DNA of 27,386 nucleotides from Wandonia sp964447015 (lineage in GTDB: Bacteria > Bacteroidota > Bacteroidia > Flavobacteriales_D > Crocinitomicaceae). The notes under the pieces were generated by a model. It was not told the origin of the DNA. It saw nothing but the letters and a program-made list of their open reading frames with translations, and searched no databases. This document shows positions 7,023-15,584 of the stretch, one piece after another (position 1 is the first letter of the stretch; every line of letters begins with the position of its first letter). The position numbers and the translations under genes are program-made. The stretch covers positions 1 through 27,386 of the forward strand of contig CAYUQU010000042.1 in the NCBI GenBank assembly GCA_964447015.1, written 5' to 3'.

Positions 7023-7703
7023 ATGAATGATATTTTGACATATAATCATGATTTTTGGCCGTTATTTGAAGCATTACCGCGAAGTGCTTTTTCAAATTCG
7101 CTCGTTAATTACGGTGTATTTGCTTCATTTTTTATAATTGCACTTACCAAATCGTTTAATCCAACAATTTTTCAGACTTTATTGAAAGTCAGCTTAAGAA
7201 ACAACTCACTCAGCCAAATAGTCAGAGAAAGCTACAATTCGCTTCGTTTTTCGGACTTTCTTCTTTTGATTAACTTTTGGTGGACCTGTAGTATGGGGAG
7301 TATTTTGTTTTATGATGTGAATAGTATTCCTTTAGTTGTTCACCTCATTTGGCCGATTCTCCTTCATTTATTTCTTGTTTTTCCGCTTAGCGGAATTTCA
7401 TTTATCACTGGAAGTCGCTCAATAGTTAAAGAGAATGTGTACAATCTTTTCTTGTTGCCACAGTTTTTCGGAATCATTTTCCTTCCCATTATAGTGATAG
7501 GTCATTTGAATGGGGAGTTAATGATACCAATGGGATGGTTGTTTTTGAGTTTACTAGGGCTCTTGTTTTTATACATCAACTTACGTGGAATTCTGTTTGC
7601 ATTTCAACAAGGTATTTCATTGTATTATATTATTTTGTACATTTGCACCCTCGAAATTTTGCCTTTGACCGTGTTATTTTATGCGTTCGTAGCAATTCGA
7701 TAA
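7023..7703 (+). CDS. DUF4271 family integral membrane protein
   Basis: This roughly 226-residue protein has about six or seven membrane helices and matches the pattern I know as DUF4271, a Bacteroidota family: N-terminal helix, a charged loop (LRNNSLSQIVRESYNSLRFS), then a run of helices ending in YYIILYICTLEILPLTVLFYA. Its function is unknown. An ATG also exists at 7005, giving six extra residues, but that start would sit on top of the TACCTTTG promoter-like box, so 7023 is preferred. It is followed 37 bases later by hemD, an association that I believe recurs in Bacteroidota and hints at a link to tetrapyrrole synthesis or simply a shared transcript. Confidence 0.85.
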   Translation: MNDILTYNHDFWPLFEALPRSAFSNSLVNYGVFASFFIIALTKSFNPTIFQTLLKVSLRNNSLSQIVRESYNSLRFSDFLLLINFWWTCSMGSILFYDVNSIPLVVHLIWPILLHLFLVFPLSGISFITGSRSIVKENVYNLFLLPQFFGIIFLPIIVIGHLNGELMIPMGWLFLSLLGLLFLYINLRGILFAFQQGISLYYIILYICTLEILPLTVLFYAFVAIR

Positions 7704-7740
7704 AAAATTTATATTGTTGAATATTTAAAACCAGGGAACT

Positions 7741-8493
7741 TTGAGTATCAAAACAATTTTGGTTTCTCAGCCCAAACCAGAGGGTGAAAAATCGCCATAT
7801 TTTGATTTAGCTGAAAAGTATAAGCTAAAGATAGATTTCAGACCATTCATTCATGTTGAAGGTATTGGCGGGCAGGAGTTTAGACAACAGCGAATCAACC
7901 TTGCTGATTTTAGTGCAGTTATTTTAACCAGTAAAACGGCAGTAGATCACTATTTTCGAATTGCAGAGGAGACGCGTTTTACCGTTCCTGATTCAATGAA
8001 GTATTTTTGTATTTCTGAAGCCGTTGCTTACTATTTACAGAAGTATGTGACTTACAGAAAACGCAAAATATTTTTTGGTAAACAGACCATAAATGATTTG
8101 CTAGATTTGTTCAAGAAGCACAAAGATGAAAAATATCTTTTACCCTCTTCGGATATATTGCGTGAGCGAATTCCAGAAACATTGGATGAGCATGGAGTGA
8201 AGTACACTCGTGCTATGTTGTACAGAACTGTTGCATCAGATTTATCTGATTTAGTTGAAGTGAAGTATGACATGTTGGTATTTTTCAGCCCGTCGGGAAT
8301 TGAGTCATTATTTAAGAACTTCCCGAATTTTAAGCAGAATGATACGTGTATAGCTGCATTTGGACCAACAACTGCAAGTGCGGTGGTGAAACACAATTTG
8401 CGTTTAGATGTGCACGCTCCACAACCAGAATCACCTTCGATGACGATGGCAATTGAGCGTTTTGTAGAGAGTTTAAAGAAGAAAAAGAAATAA
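7741..8493 (+). CDS. hemD: Uroporphyrinogen-III synthase
   Basis: HemD closes hydroxymethylbilane into uroporphyrinogen III with inversion of ring D, the branch point to haem, sirohaem and cobalamin. The 250-residue protein shows the two-domain HemD pattern: KTILVSQPKPE at the start, ADFSAVILTSKTAVDHYF, a crossover near residues 90-100, YLLPSSDILRERIPETLDEHG, then MLVFFSPSGIESLF and CIAAFGPTTASAV. The sequence is divergent, as is usual in this family, but the motif order is typical. The start is TTG at 7741: an in-frame stop lies at 7726-7728, the next ATG is deep inside the first domain, and AGGGA precedes the codon by three bases. It is part of a plus-strand operon with DUF4271 upstream and a lipoprotein gene 19 bases downstream. 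Confidence 0.88.
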   Translation: MSIKTILVSQPKPEGEKSPYFDLAEKYKLKIDFRPFIHVEGIGGQEFRQQRINLADFSAVILTSKTAVDHYFRIAEETRFTVPDSMKYFCISEAVAYYLQKYVTYRKRKIFFGKQTINDLLDLFKKHKDEKYLLPSSDILRERIPETLDEHGVKYTRAMLYRTVASDLSDLVEVKYDMLVFFSPSGIESLFKNFPNFKQNDTCIAAFGPTTASAVVKHNLRLDVHAPQPESPSMTMAIERFVESLKKKKK

Positions 8494-8512
8494 TCAATTT
8501 AATTTTACTACT

Positions 8513-9106
8513 ATGAAAAAGTCTGTTTTTTACTTAATGTTCATCGGTCTTGTTGTAACTTCATGTTCATCAGGAGGTTCTGATAATCAAGATATAATCG
8601 ATGTTCAAGAAGAGGAAGTGAGTCAAGACCTCAACTCTACTTGGATTGATTTTGAAAATGAAGATGGTAAGTTTAAAGTAAAACTTCCTGGTCAGCCAAC
8701 ACAATCAAGTACGAAAGAACCTACAGTTGTTGGAGATATCTTAGTTGAGATGTTTTTGTATGAAGAAAGTTCAACAATGGCTTATATTGTTGGATACAAC
8801 GATTATCCTTCAGGATTGTTTGAAGGTGCTGATGATGAGGTTTATCAAAATATGTTAGACGGAGGTGTTGAAGGATTTACTAGTAACGTAGGACTTGACA
8901 AAATTGAGTCTAAAGAAGATTTCACTATGGGAGAAGGGAAAGGCATTTTTGTGAAAGCAAAATCTACAATTAATACTTTTCACGTATTCTATAAAGCTAT
9001 AATAGTTGGAAATCGTTTGTATCAGGTTGGTATTCTCCGTGATGGAAGTTACCCAGCTCAAGACAAAAGCGATGCCTTTTTCGATAGCTTTGAAATCTTA
9101 AAGTAG
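8513..9106 (+). CDS. Lipoprotein of unknown function
   Basis: The 197-residue protein has a clear lipoprotein signal (MKKSVFYLMFIGLVVTSC, Cys18) followed by a low-complexity acidic linker (residues 19-40) and a soluble domain. The domain begins GKFKVKLPGQPTQ and ends QDKSDAFFDSFEILK, a start-and-end pattern reminiscent of PsbP/Mog1-like folds in secreted bacterial proteins; this resemblance is tentative. It follows hemD by 19 bases and probably shares its transcript. Its stop is only four bases from the stop of the convergent CPBP gene, leaving no room for a separate terminator. No function is assigned. Confidence 0.8.
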   Translation: MKKSVFYLMFIGLVVTSCSSGGSDNQDIIDVQEEEVSQDLNSTWIDFENEDGKFKVKLPGQPTQSSTKEPTVVGDILVEMFLYEESSTMAYIVGYNDYPSGLFEGADDEVYQNMLDGGVEGFTSNVGLDKIESKEDFTMGEGKGIFVKAKSTINTFHVFYKAIIVGNRLYQVGILRDGSYPAQDKSDAFFDSFEILK

Positions 9107-9110
9107 TTTC

Positions 9111-9842
9111 TTACAACCAGTCTGCTCCTTTGTAGATAATAATGATTTGCACGGTATTATTTATCATGTGCAAAGCTATTGGCACCCATATTGATCGTGT
9201 GTAGTGGTATGCAGCGGCTAGCATCATGCCCAATATGAAAATAGGGAGAAATTGTGTGAACTGAAAATGAACTCCAGCAAAGAAAATTGAACTCAGTATG
9301 GCAGAATGCCAAAAGGAGCCTGTTTTTTGTTCTAAATACCCAAAAACACCTGCTCTAAAGAAGAATTCTTCGCATACTGCTGGAATTACTCCTACTACTA
9401 TAATGCTTAACCAGAGGAGGTGTTTATGCTGAAATAGATTGGTGTACAATGTGGCTTGCTCTACAAGGTTCTGATATAAATCAGGATAATATTTAATAAG
9501 AATATTCTCCGTTATTGAATTGATAATATTGGCTACAACATAGACAGCAATAAAGAGTAAGGCAGCTTTCAACGTTCTGATCAGTGACGTTTTTATAGGA
9601 TCAAATAAGTGAACTTTTAAGTCAATATGCTTTAACCAGATTAACGCAGGAAGCAAAAAAGTTAAGATTTGAAAAATGCCCAGTGAAATGAGGTAAATAC
9701 CTGGTTTTAGATTTACAGAATCTTCTTGAGATTGAACTCCTGTGATATTGTGTTGAATTAGAGAAGAAAGAACGATTCCCAATAGGAGTAGCGCAAAAAG
9801 TCTCAACAAAGGAAATCCAATATTTGGTTTATTTTCATCCAT
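9111..9842 (-). CDS. CPBP-family (CAAX/Abi) intramembrane metalloprotease
   Basis: The 243-residue protein has about seven or eight membrane helices and the catalytic motifs of the CPBP family: EE...R at Glu158, Glu159 and Arg163, His192 in FAGVHFQFTQF, and His225 with Asn229 in HMINN. These residues act as base and ligands in Rce1-type intramembrane proteases. All key residues are present, so an active protease is plausible; the substrate is unknown. Its ATG overlaps the rodA stop codon by one base (TAATG), indicating translational coupling to the cell-wall elongation genes. The 3' end abuts a convergent lipoprotein gene. Confidence 0.9.
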   Translation of the reverse strand: MDENKPNIGFPLLRLFALLLLGIVLSSLIQHNITGVQSQEDSVNLKPGIYLISLGIFQILTFLLPALIWLKHIDLKVHLFDPIKTSLIRTLKAALLFIAVYVVANIINSITENILIKYYPDLYQNLVEQATLYTNLFQHKHLLWLSIIVVGVIPAVCEEFFFRAGVFGYLEQKTGSFWHSAILSSIFFAGVHFQFTQFLPIFILGMMLAAAYHYTRSIWVPIALHMINNTVQIIIIYKGADWL

Positions 9843-11236
9843 TAGCGAAGCACGTCTTTTCGTTCACTATCGAGTTTAAGAAGGAGGAAAACCATCACAG
9901 AGAAAGACATCAAAGAAGAACCTCCATAGCTAAAGAATGGTAGGGGAATCCCGATGACTGGAACCAAACCTATATTCATACCGATATTGATAGCAAAATG
10001 GTAGAAAAAGATGAGAGCAACACAGTATGCATAGATTCTATTGTAGACTGATCGCTGTCTTTCTGCAATCAAAACAGTTTTGATCAAAAATGCCATAAAG
10101 AGAATAACCACAACCATACTGCCGAGGAAACCCCATTCTTCTGATAATGTACAAAAAATAAAATCCGTTTCTTGTTCAGGAACGTGTTTGGAAACTGGAG
10201 AAGCTAGAGTAGCTTCTTTGTATCCCTTTCCTGAGAATCCACCTGATCCTACAGCAGACATCGCTCGAAACCTGTTGTAGTCTTTGCCGTGAGGGTCTTC
10301 TTTTAGTCCCAGAACCAATTCAATTCGGTCTTTTTGATGTTCTTTAAGTTTTTCAAAGCTATAATCAACAAAAAATACAAGGACTCCCAAAAAAAATGCA
10401 CTTACAATTCCGAGTGCAATTAACTTAGACCGTTCTCTTTTTTGAATAAATCGCTGAACAAGCAGCACAAACAAAATAGTAAGAATAACCAAAGTAAATA
10501 GGATGATTTCAACACCTTGTAATGGGATATAAGTGAAAGGAATCATCACTTCATTTTCATTAATCAACAGCGTGATAATCGAAAGAAATATAATGATGAA
10601 GAGAATGGGAATGAAGTTACTTCCTATTAGTGTTTTCTTAATTCGAACCCCCGGAAATTGGTTAATTACAAATACAATTAAAGGATCGTAAGTAATTCCT
10701 TCGCGATACAATACAAAGAGAAATGAGGTAAAAACGACAAGAGTTCCTGCATCAGGTTGGAGAGCGATGAGCACCATGGGAACAAGAATCAGTAGATTGG
10801 AGATAAATACAGATTTTTTGTCTTGAAGCTTTATGTTTACGGTGCTTACGTAAGCACTCAAGGCCAGAGAGGTACTTATTTTTGCAAATTCTGAGGGCTG
10901 AATTCCGAACCCACCAAAGCCGAACCAACTTCGGGCTCCGTTGATGGGAGGAGTAAAAAGAACGAGAATAAGCATGATGAGCACCACAGTGAATATAACA
11001 CCGGTTGATTTTCGGATAAATTCAGAGTCGAGTAAGAAGATTATGAACCCTAAAAACAAGGAGATTCCAAACCAAATGATCTGTTTCCCGTAATTTTGTG
11101 TGTAGTCAAATAGAAATGGAGCATCTTCGTTAAAAGAGGCGGAGTAGATGTTGCCAACACCCAAAACGACCATGACAATGTATATTCCAAACAATGTCCA
11201 ATCCATTTCCTTTGTCAACGAATAATCTCTACTCAT
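9842..11236 (-). CDS. rodA: Rod-shape SEDS peptidoglycan glycosyltransferase RodA
   Basis: RodA polymerises lipid II into glycan strands together with its partner PBP2 in the elongasome. The 464-residue protein shows the SEDS signatures NGARSWF...GIQPSEFAK (residues 99-119), LQPDAGT (159-165, including the essential Asp162), VPEQETDFIF..LSEEWGFLG (352-372) and GLVPVIGIPLPFFSYGGSS (423-441). It is longer than the roughly 370-residue E. coli protein, mainly in extra hydrophobic segments between LQPDAGT and the VPEQ loop (residues 180-290). Its start overlaps the PBP2 stop by eight bases and its stop overlaps the CPBP start by one base, so the three are translationally coupled. Confidence 0.96.
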   Translation of the reverse strand: MSRDYSLTKEMDWTLFGIYIVMVVLGVGNIYSASFNEDAPFLFDYTQNYGKQIIWFGISLFLGFIIFLLDSEFIRKSTGVIFTVVLIMLILVLFTPPINGARSWFGFGGFGIQPSEFAKISTSLALSAYVSTVNIKLQDKKSVFISNLLILVPMVLIALQPDAGTLVVFTSFLFVLYREGITYDPLIVFVINQFPGVRIKKTLIGSNFIPILFIIIFLSIITLLINENEVMIPFTYIPLQGVEIILFTLVILTILFVLLVQRFIQKRERSKLIALGIVSAFFLGVLVFFVDYSFEKLKEHQKDRIELVLGLKEDPHGKDYNRFRAMSAVGSGGFSGKGYKEATLASPVSKHVPEQETDFIFCTLSEEWGFLGSMVVVILFMAFLIKTVLIAERQRSVYNRIYAYCVALIFFYHFAINIGMNIGLVPVIGIPLPFFSYGGSSLMSFSVMVFLLLKLDSERKDVLR

Positions 11237-13082
11237 TTTTCTTTTTTGGTAATATGACAGCGTCTAAAATTCGCTGTTCTTTTGCTTTATCCTTGATTTC
11301 TCCTTTTTTGAGATGAAATTCCATCATCAAACTGGCAATTGGTGCAGACCAAGTTCCACCAAAACCGGCATTTTCAACAAATACAGCAATAGCAATTTTG
11401 GGGTTATCCATGGGGGCAAAACCAATGAATACAGAGTGATCTTCACCATGAGGATTTTGAGCAGTACCTGTTTTTCCGCACACGGTTACCCCTTCGATTT
11501 TAGCGCGTCGAGCTGTACCTCCAGCCTCTTCAGTTACTTTTCGCATTCCTTCTACAATTTGAATGTAGTGAATGGAGTCGACCATGGTATAGTGTTTTTC
11601 TTTAAATTTATCTAAAGGACCACCTTCACCAATTGAGCGCACAAAATGGGGCGTGTAAAACCAGCCTCTGTTTGCCATGATTACAGCGAGATTTGCCATT
11701 TGGAGTGGAGTGAGTTTTACTTCACCTTGCCCAATAGAATTACTTCGAATAGTAGAAAAGGCCCAACGATGCTTACCGTACCATTTGTCGTAGAATGCTA
11801 CATCAGGAATTAGGCCTGCGCGCACTCCCGAAATATCTGTTTCCAATTTAATTCCCATACCAAAACTGTGAAGGTATTTTACCCAAAGGTTTTGTCCAAT
11901 TTCTGCATCTACAAACAAACTTTTTGATTTTCCTTGCTCAATAATTCGTTTGGTAACTTGATAAAAATAGGGATTGCAAGAGAACTGAACCGCTTTATCT
12001 ACACTTGTTGCCGTAGGGTGATTGTGACAACCAACTAGGCTTTTATTACAAGCAAACGTGCTATTCTCATTGATCACGCCTTCCTGCAATCCAATCAGTG
12101 CTTGTGTTAGCTTGAATATTGAGCCAGGAGGGTATTCGGCTTGTAGTGGGCGAGGATATAGCGGTTTTAGTTCGTCTAAAATTAATTTTGGGTAATTCTC
12201 AGAAATTTTTCTCTTTCCAACAAGAATATTTGGGTCGTAGGAAGGTGACGAAACGAGAGCTAAAATTTCACCTGTTTCAGGCTCAATTGCCACAATACAG
12301 CCCAATTTATTTGCCATCAATTTTTCACCATACGCCTGTAAATCTATATCTACTCCAAGCGTGAGGTTTTGTCCTTGTTCGGCTATAGTATCTAGTCTTC
12401 CTCCTTCGTATGGTTGAGTAGCGTTATTTTGGGCATCTTGAAGGAGATATTTTACTCCTTTTTTACCTCGAAGTTCTTTTTCATAATAGCGCTCTATCCC
12501 AGCTTTCCCGATGTGATCTCCACGTTTGTAAAAACCATCAGCTTTAATTTCTTCTTCGCTTACTTCTGCTAAATAACCGACAATGTTGGCTCCATTAGCA
12601 AAGGGATAAGCACGCATGGAAGTAGGGCTTTCAAAGAAACCTGGAAAGCGGTAAAGTTCAGGTGCGATACGAGCGATTTCTTCTTTTGATAAATCTTGAA
12701 TGAAAGAATACACTCTATTTTTTCGGTAATTCGATTTGCCTTTATATTCACCTTCGATTCGAACGATTTCATTGAACCTGTAGCGGATAAAAGTGTCTTC
12801 AACCTCAAGAAGTTTAGCTAAAGCGTGGGTATCAAGTTTGGTGATATTGTTTTCAATAAAGTTTAGATTGTAGTAAGGTCGATTGGCTATTATTTTCTTG
12901 CCATTTCGATCATATACGACACCTCTTGGTGGAGTGATTTCTCTTCGTTTTTCAGAGATTTGTTCTGCGTTGAGTTTCCAGGTGTCATCAAGAACCTGCA
13001 TGTAAAACAGCTTGAAAGAATAAATAATTCCAACCCCAATGAAAAGTGCCAGAATGATATATTTTCTTCCTTCAAAATTCAT
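11229..13082 (-). CDS. mrdA: Penicillin-binding protein 2 (elongation transpeptidase)
   Basis: PBP2 cross-links peptidoglycan during side-wall growth with RodA. The 617-residue protein has one N-terminal membrane anchor (residues 8-27), a dimerisation/pedestal region with PPRGVVYDRNG (51-61) and the transpeptidase domain. The catalytic motifs are complete: SIFK at 321-324 (nucleophile Ser321), SCN at 368-370 and KTGT at 537-540. It overlaps mreD by four bases (ATGA) and rodA by eight, which fixes its place in the cell-shape operon. The start codon at 13080-13082 is supported by that overlap and by the position of the anchor helix. Confidence 0.96.
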   Translation of the reverse strand: MNFEGRKYIILALFIGVGIIYSFKLFYMQVLDDTWKLNAEQISEKRREITPPRGVVYDRNGKKIIANRPYYNLNFIENNITKLDTHALAKLLEVEDTFIRYRFNEIVRIEGEYKGKSNYRKNRVYSFIQDLSKEEIARIAPELYRFPGFFESPTSMRAYPFANGANIVGYLAEVSEEEIKADGFYKRGDHIGKAGIERYYEKELRGKKGVKYLLQDAQNNATQPYEGGRLDTIAEQGQNLTLGVDIDLQAYGEKLMANKLGCIVAIEPETGEILALVSSPSYDPNILVGKRKISENYPKLILDELKPLYPRPLQAEYPPGSIFKLTQALIGLQEGVINENSTFACNKSLVGCHNHPTATSVDKAVQFSCNPYFYQVTKRIIEQGKSKSLFVDAEIGQNLWVKYLHSFGMGIKLETDISGVRAGLIPDVAFYDKWYGKHRWAFSTIRSNSIGQGEVKLTPLQMANLAVIMANRGWFYTPHFVRSIGEGGPLDKFKEKHYTMVDSIHYIQIVEGMRKVTEEAGGTARRAKIEGVTVCGKTGTAQNPHGEDHSVFIGFAPMDNPKIAIAVFVENAGFGGTWSAPIASLMMEFHLKKGEIKDKAKEQRILDAVILPKKKNE

Positions 13083-13597
13083 ATTTCCTTTTGTTTATTG
13101 AAGAAGATTACCTGAATCAATAGAATAACTATGAACGAAACTGCAGTACTTAGCAACGTTTTCTGTATGATGAAGAATATTTCAGAAAATTTGAAAATCT
13201 CGAATAGGAAAAACCAAAAGTGGTGCAAAGCAAGAGCTGCAAGATAAATTGTCATAAACCATTTTCTCCCCATGTCTCGGATTAGCGGTTTTTTTAATGC
13301 ATCATAACCATCTCGAGGTTCAAGAATGCTAAATAATCGAGGTCTGATATACGCGAGAAATACAGCAGATGAGGTGTGTAACCCAAAACTATTTGTATAC
13401 CAATCGACAGCAAGTCCTGTAACAAATGCAATAAACATTAAGCTTACTGGGCGCGAATCAAATGGCAATAGAAGAATAAACATGGGATAAACCATGATGT
13501 GAATTCCCAAACCCAGTTCAAGTTGGTTAAACACCAAAATTTGACTCGTGACAAGAGTGAGAAACAGGATGATATAAAATAGAATTCCGTTTTTCAT
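13079..13597 (-). CDS. mreD: Rod shape-determining protein MreD
   Basis: The 172-residue protein has about five membrane helices (starting MKNGILFYIILFLTLVTSQI) and matches MreD in size, topology and place. The segment VSLMFIAFVTGLAVDWYTNSFGLHTSS carries the GL..D......G.......... pattern typical of the family. MreD is the integral membrane partner of MreC in the elongasome. Its ATG directly follows the mreC stop with no gap (TAAATG) and its stop overlaps the PBP2 start (ATGA). Sequence conservation in MreD is low, so context carries part of the call. Confidence 0.9.
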   Translation of the reverse strand: MKNGILFYIILFLTLVTSQILVFNQLELGLGIHIMVYPMFILLLPFDSRPVSLMFIAFVTGLAVDWYTNSFGLHTSSAVFLAYIRPRLFSILEPRDGYDALKKPLIRDMGRKWFMTIYLAALALHHFWFFLFEIFKFSEIFFIIQKTLLSTAVSFIVILLIQVIFFNKQKEI

Positions 13598-14419
13598 TTA
13601 TTCTTTTGATATTTCCAGATTATCAAATTCTGCTTTGTATAAATTTTTGATGACGTAGGCATCAGCTATTTTGCGGAAGTCAACAGCAAGTTTAATTCTC
13701 AAATCCCATAGCGGATCTCCTTCGACAACTTCGAATGATGAAACAGTTCCCACTAGAATTCCACGTGGAAATAAACCCCTTGTCCCTCGTGTTCTAACTT
13801 CGTCACCAACATTGAGGTCGATGTCATTTGCTATTCCGGTAATGTAGACTTCAGTAGAAGATTTACCATTCCATTTTAGCAAACCGAAAGCACCATTTGG
13901 TAAGAAAACATCGAGATTGACGTTGTCACTGAGCAGTGTTTTTACTAAACAGAAGTGTTCAGAAACCTCAAAAATATAACCTACGGCTCCTTCGCCATTG
14001 AAAACTCCCATGCCTATCTCTACACCCTGAAAACCACCTACGTTAAGTGTAAGAAAGTTGTTTTGTTTATCATATGTAGAGTTAAGTACGGTAGCTGGAA
14101 CGTATTCAAATTGTTGACGGTAGAGCGTATCGTTAATTTTTACCATTCCCGACTGTAATGGAATAAAGCTCATCGGTAATTGTCTACGCAATTCAATATT
14201 TTCTTCTTGAAGTCGAATATTGGCTTCGCTCAAATTAAAGTGCTTAGTGAAGGCGTGTTTAAACTCCATGGCTTTGCCTGTAATTTGGCCAGCAGAATTC
14301 ATAAATCGCGCTCGAGGATAGTTTTGAAACGTAAAATGGATGGTTAGTGCAATGATTTGTAACATCGCAAAAACCAAAAAAATTTGGAATCGTTTCAGAA
14401 AGGCTATTAAGTTACGCAT
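13598..14419 (-). CDS. mreC: Rod shape-determining protein MreC
   Basis: MreC is the periplasmic scaffold that links MreB and MreD to PBP2. The 273-residue protein has one N-terminal membrane helix (about residues 11-28), a coiled-coil stretch (about 57-75, LSEANIRLQEENIELRRQL) and a beta-rich periplasmic domain with NNFLTLNVGGFQGVEIGMGV, LLSDNVNLDVFL, GDEVRTRGTRGLFPRGILVG and a closing DLRIKLAVDF, all typical of the family. It begins 38 bases after mreB; nearly all of this spacer is occupied by a terminator-like hairpin. The start at 14417-14419 gives a normal length. Confidence 0.95.
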   Translation of the reverse strand: MRNLIAFLKRFQIFLVFAMLQIIALTIHFTFQNYPRARFMNSAGQITGKAMEFKHAFTKHFNLSEANIRLQEENIELRRQLPMSFIPLQSGMVKINDTLYRQQFEYVPATVLNSTYDKQNNFLTLNVGGFQGVEIGMGVFNGEGAVGYIFEVSEHFCLVKTLLSDNVNLDVFLPNGAFGLLKWNGKSSTEVYITGIANDIDLNVGDEVRTRGTRGLFPRGILVGTVSSFEVVEGDPLWDLRIKLAVDFRKIADAYVIKNLYKAEFDNLEISKE

Positions 14420-14430
14420 AGCTATTTACG

Positions 14431-14451
14431 AAAAAACCGCCTTGTGGCGGT
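14431..14451 (-). terminator. Terminator-like hairpin between mreB and mreC
   Basis: On the minus strand, ACCGCC-ACAA-GGCGGT is a six-base-pair stem with a tetraloop followed at once by TTTTT. It begins six bases after the mreB stop codon and ends 11 bases before the mreC start. Its position inside an otherwise continuous gene block suggests partial termination rather than an operon end. Confidence 0.75.
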
Positions 14452-14457
14452 ATACTG

Positions 14458-15483
14458 TTAATCTCGGATAAGGAACTGAAACTTATCAATGTTTTTCAAT
14501 GCAATGCTTGTTCCTCGAGCAACAGCTCTTAACGGATCTTCAGCAATATGCACTGGAAGTTTTGTTTTCATTGAGATACGTTTATCCAAACCGCGAAGCA
14601 TTGATCCACCACCAGCAAGATAAATTCCAGTTTTGTATATATCAGCTGAAAGTTCAGGTGGAGTCATTTCAAGTGCACTTAAAATCGCTTCTTCAATTTT
14701 AGATATCGATTTGTCAAGTGCATGTGCGATTTCTGTATAAGATACCACAATTTCTTTCGGAATCCCTGTCATTAAGTCGCGTCCACGTACAGCGTAATCA
14801 GCAGGAGGATTGTCCAATTCAGGCAATGCTGCACCTACTTCAATTTTAATTTGCTCTGCAGTGCGTTCACCTACAAGAATGTTGTGTTGACGACGCATAT
14901 AATCTTCGATGTCACTTGTGAAATCATCTCCCGCAACGCGAATAGACTTGTCACATACAATTCCACCAAGTGCGATAACGGCAATTTCTGAAGTACCACC
15001 ACCTATATCGATAATCATATTACCCATTGGCTCTTCCACATCGATACCAATACCGATTGCTGCAGCCATTGGCTCGTGAATTAAATATACTTCCTTCGCT
15101 CCAGCGTGTTCTGCTGAATCGCGAACTGCTCGCTTTTCTACTTCTGTAATTCCAGAAGGGATACAAATCACCATTCTGAGTGTGGGATTGAACATACGTG
15201 ACCCTGGTTTGATCATTTTAATCATTCCGCGAATCATCTGTTCGGCACTTTGGAAATCGGCAATCACACCATCTTTAAGCGGACGGATAGTCTCGATAAG
15301 TTTGTGTGTTTTACCGTGCATCTGTTGCGCCTTCTTTCCGATAGCCACAATTTTTCCTGTTTGGATATCGCGCGCAACGATAGAAGGCTCGTCAACGACA
15401 ACTTTGTCGTTCATGATAATCAGGGTGTTAGCTGTCCCCAAATCAATCGCAATTTCTTGTATTAAAAAGTCAAATAATCCCAT
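14458..15483 (-). CDS. mreB: Actin-like rod shape protein MreB
   Basis: MreB forms ATP-dependent membrane-attached filaments that orient side-wall synthesis. The 341-residue protein carries the actin-fold nucleotide motifs: IAIDLGTANTLI (phosphate 1, residues 11-22), MIIDIGGGTSEIAV (phosphate 2, 156-169) and IYLAGGGSMLRG (adenosine motif, 287-298), plus HEPMAAAIGIGIDV and the ERTAEQIK helix. The N-terminal MGLFDFL could form the short membrane-binding element. It lies 101 bases downstream of purH and upstream of mreC; the following hairpin could let mreB be expressed more than mreCD, as filaments need more subunits. Confidence 0.98.
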   Translation of the reverse strand: MGLFDFLIQEIAIDLGTANTLIIMNDKVVVDEPSIVARDIQTGKIVAIGKKAQQMHGKTHKLIETIRPLKDGVIADFQSAEQMIRGMIKMIKPGSRMFNPTLRMVICIPSGITEVEKRAVRDSAEHAGAKEVYLIHEPMAAAIGIGIDVEEPMGNMIIDIGGGTSEIAVIALGGIVCDKSIRVAGDDFTSDIEDYMRRQHNILVGERTAEQIKIEVGAALPELDNPPADYAVRGRDLMTGIPKEIVVSYTEIAHALDKSISKIEEAILSALEMTPPELSADIYKTGIYLAGGGSMLRGLDKRISMKTKLPVHIAEDPLRAVARGTSIALKNIDKFQFLIRD

Positions 15484-15584
15484 TTGCAGAAGTGTATAAA
15501 AGCTTGTGATTCAATAATCTCAATGTTAATCAAATAATTTAACAAATCACTCATTTTTTTTAAAATTTCGATGAATGACCTTTT

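Noticed and set aside
15182..15499. Plus-strand open frames antisense to mreB
   Set aside because: They are shadows of the well-defined MreB coding sequence in another frame.
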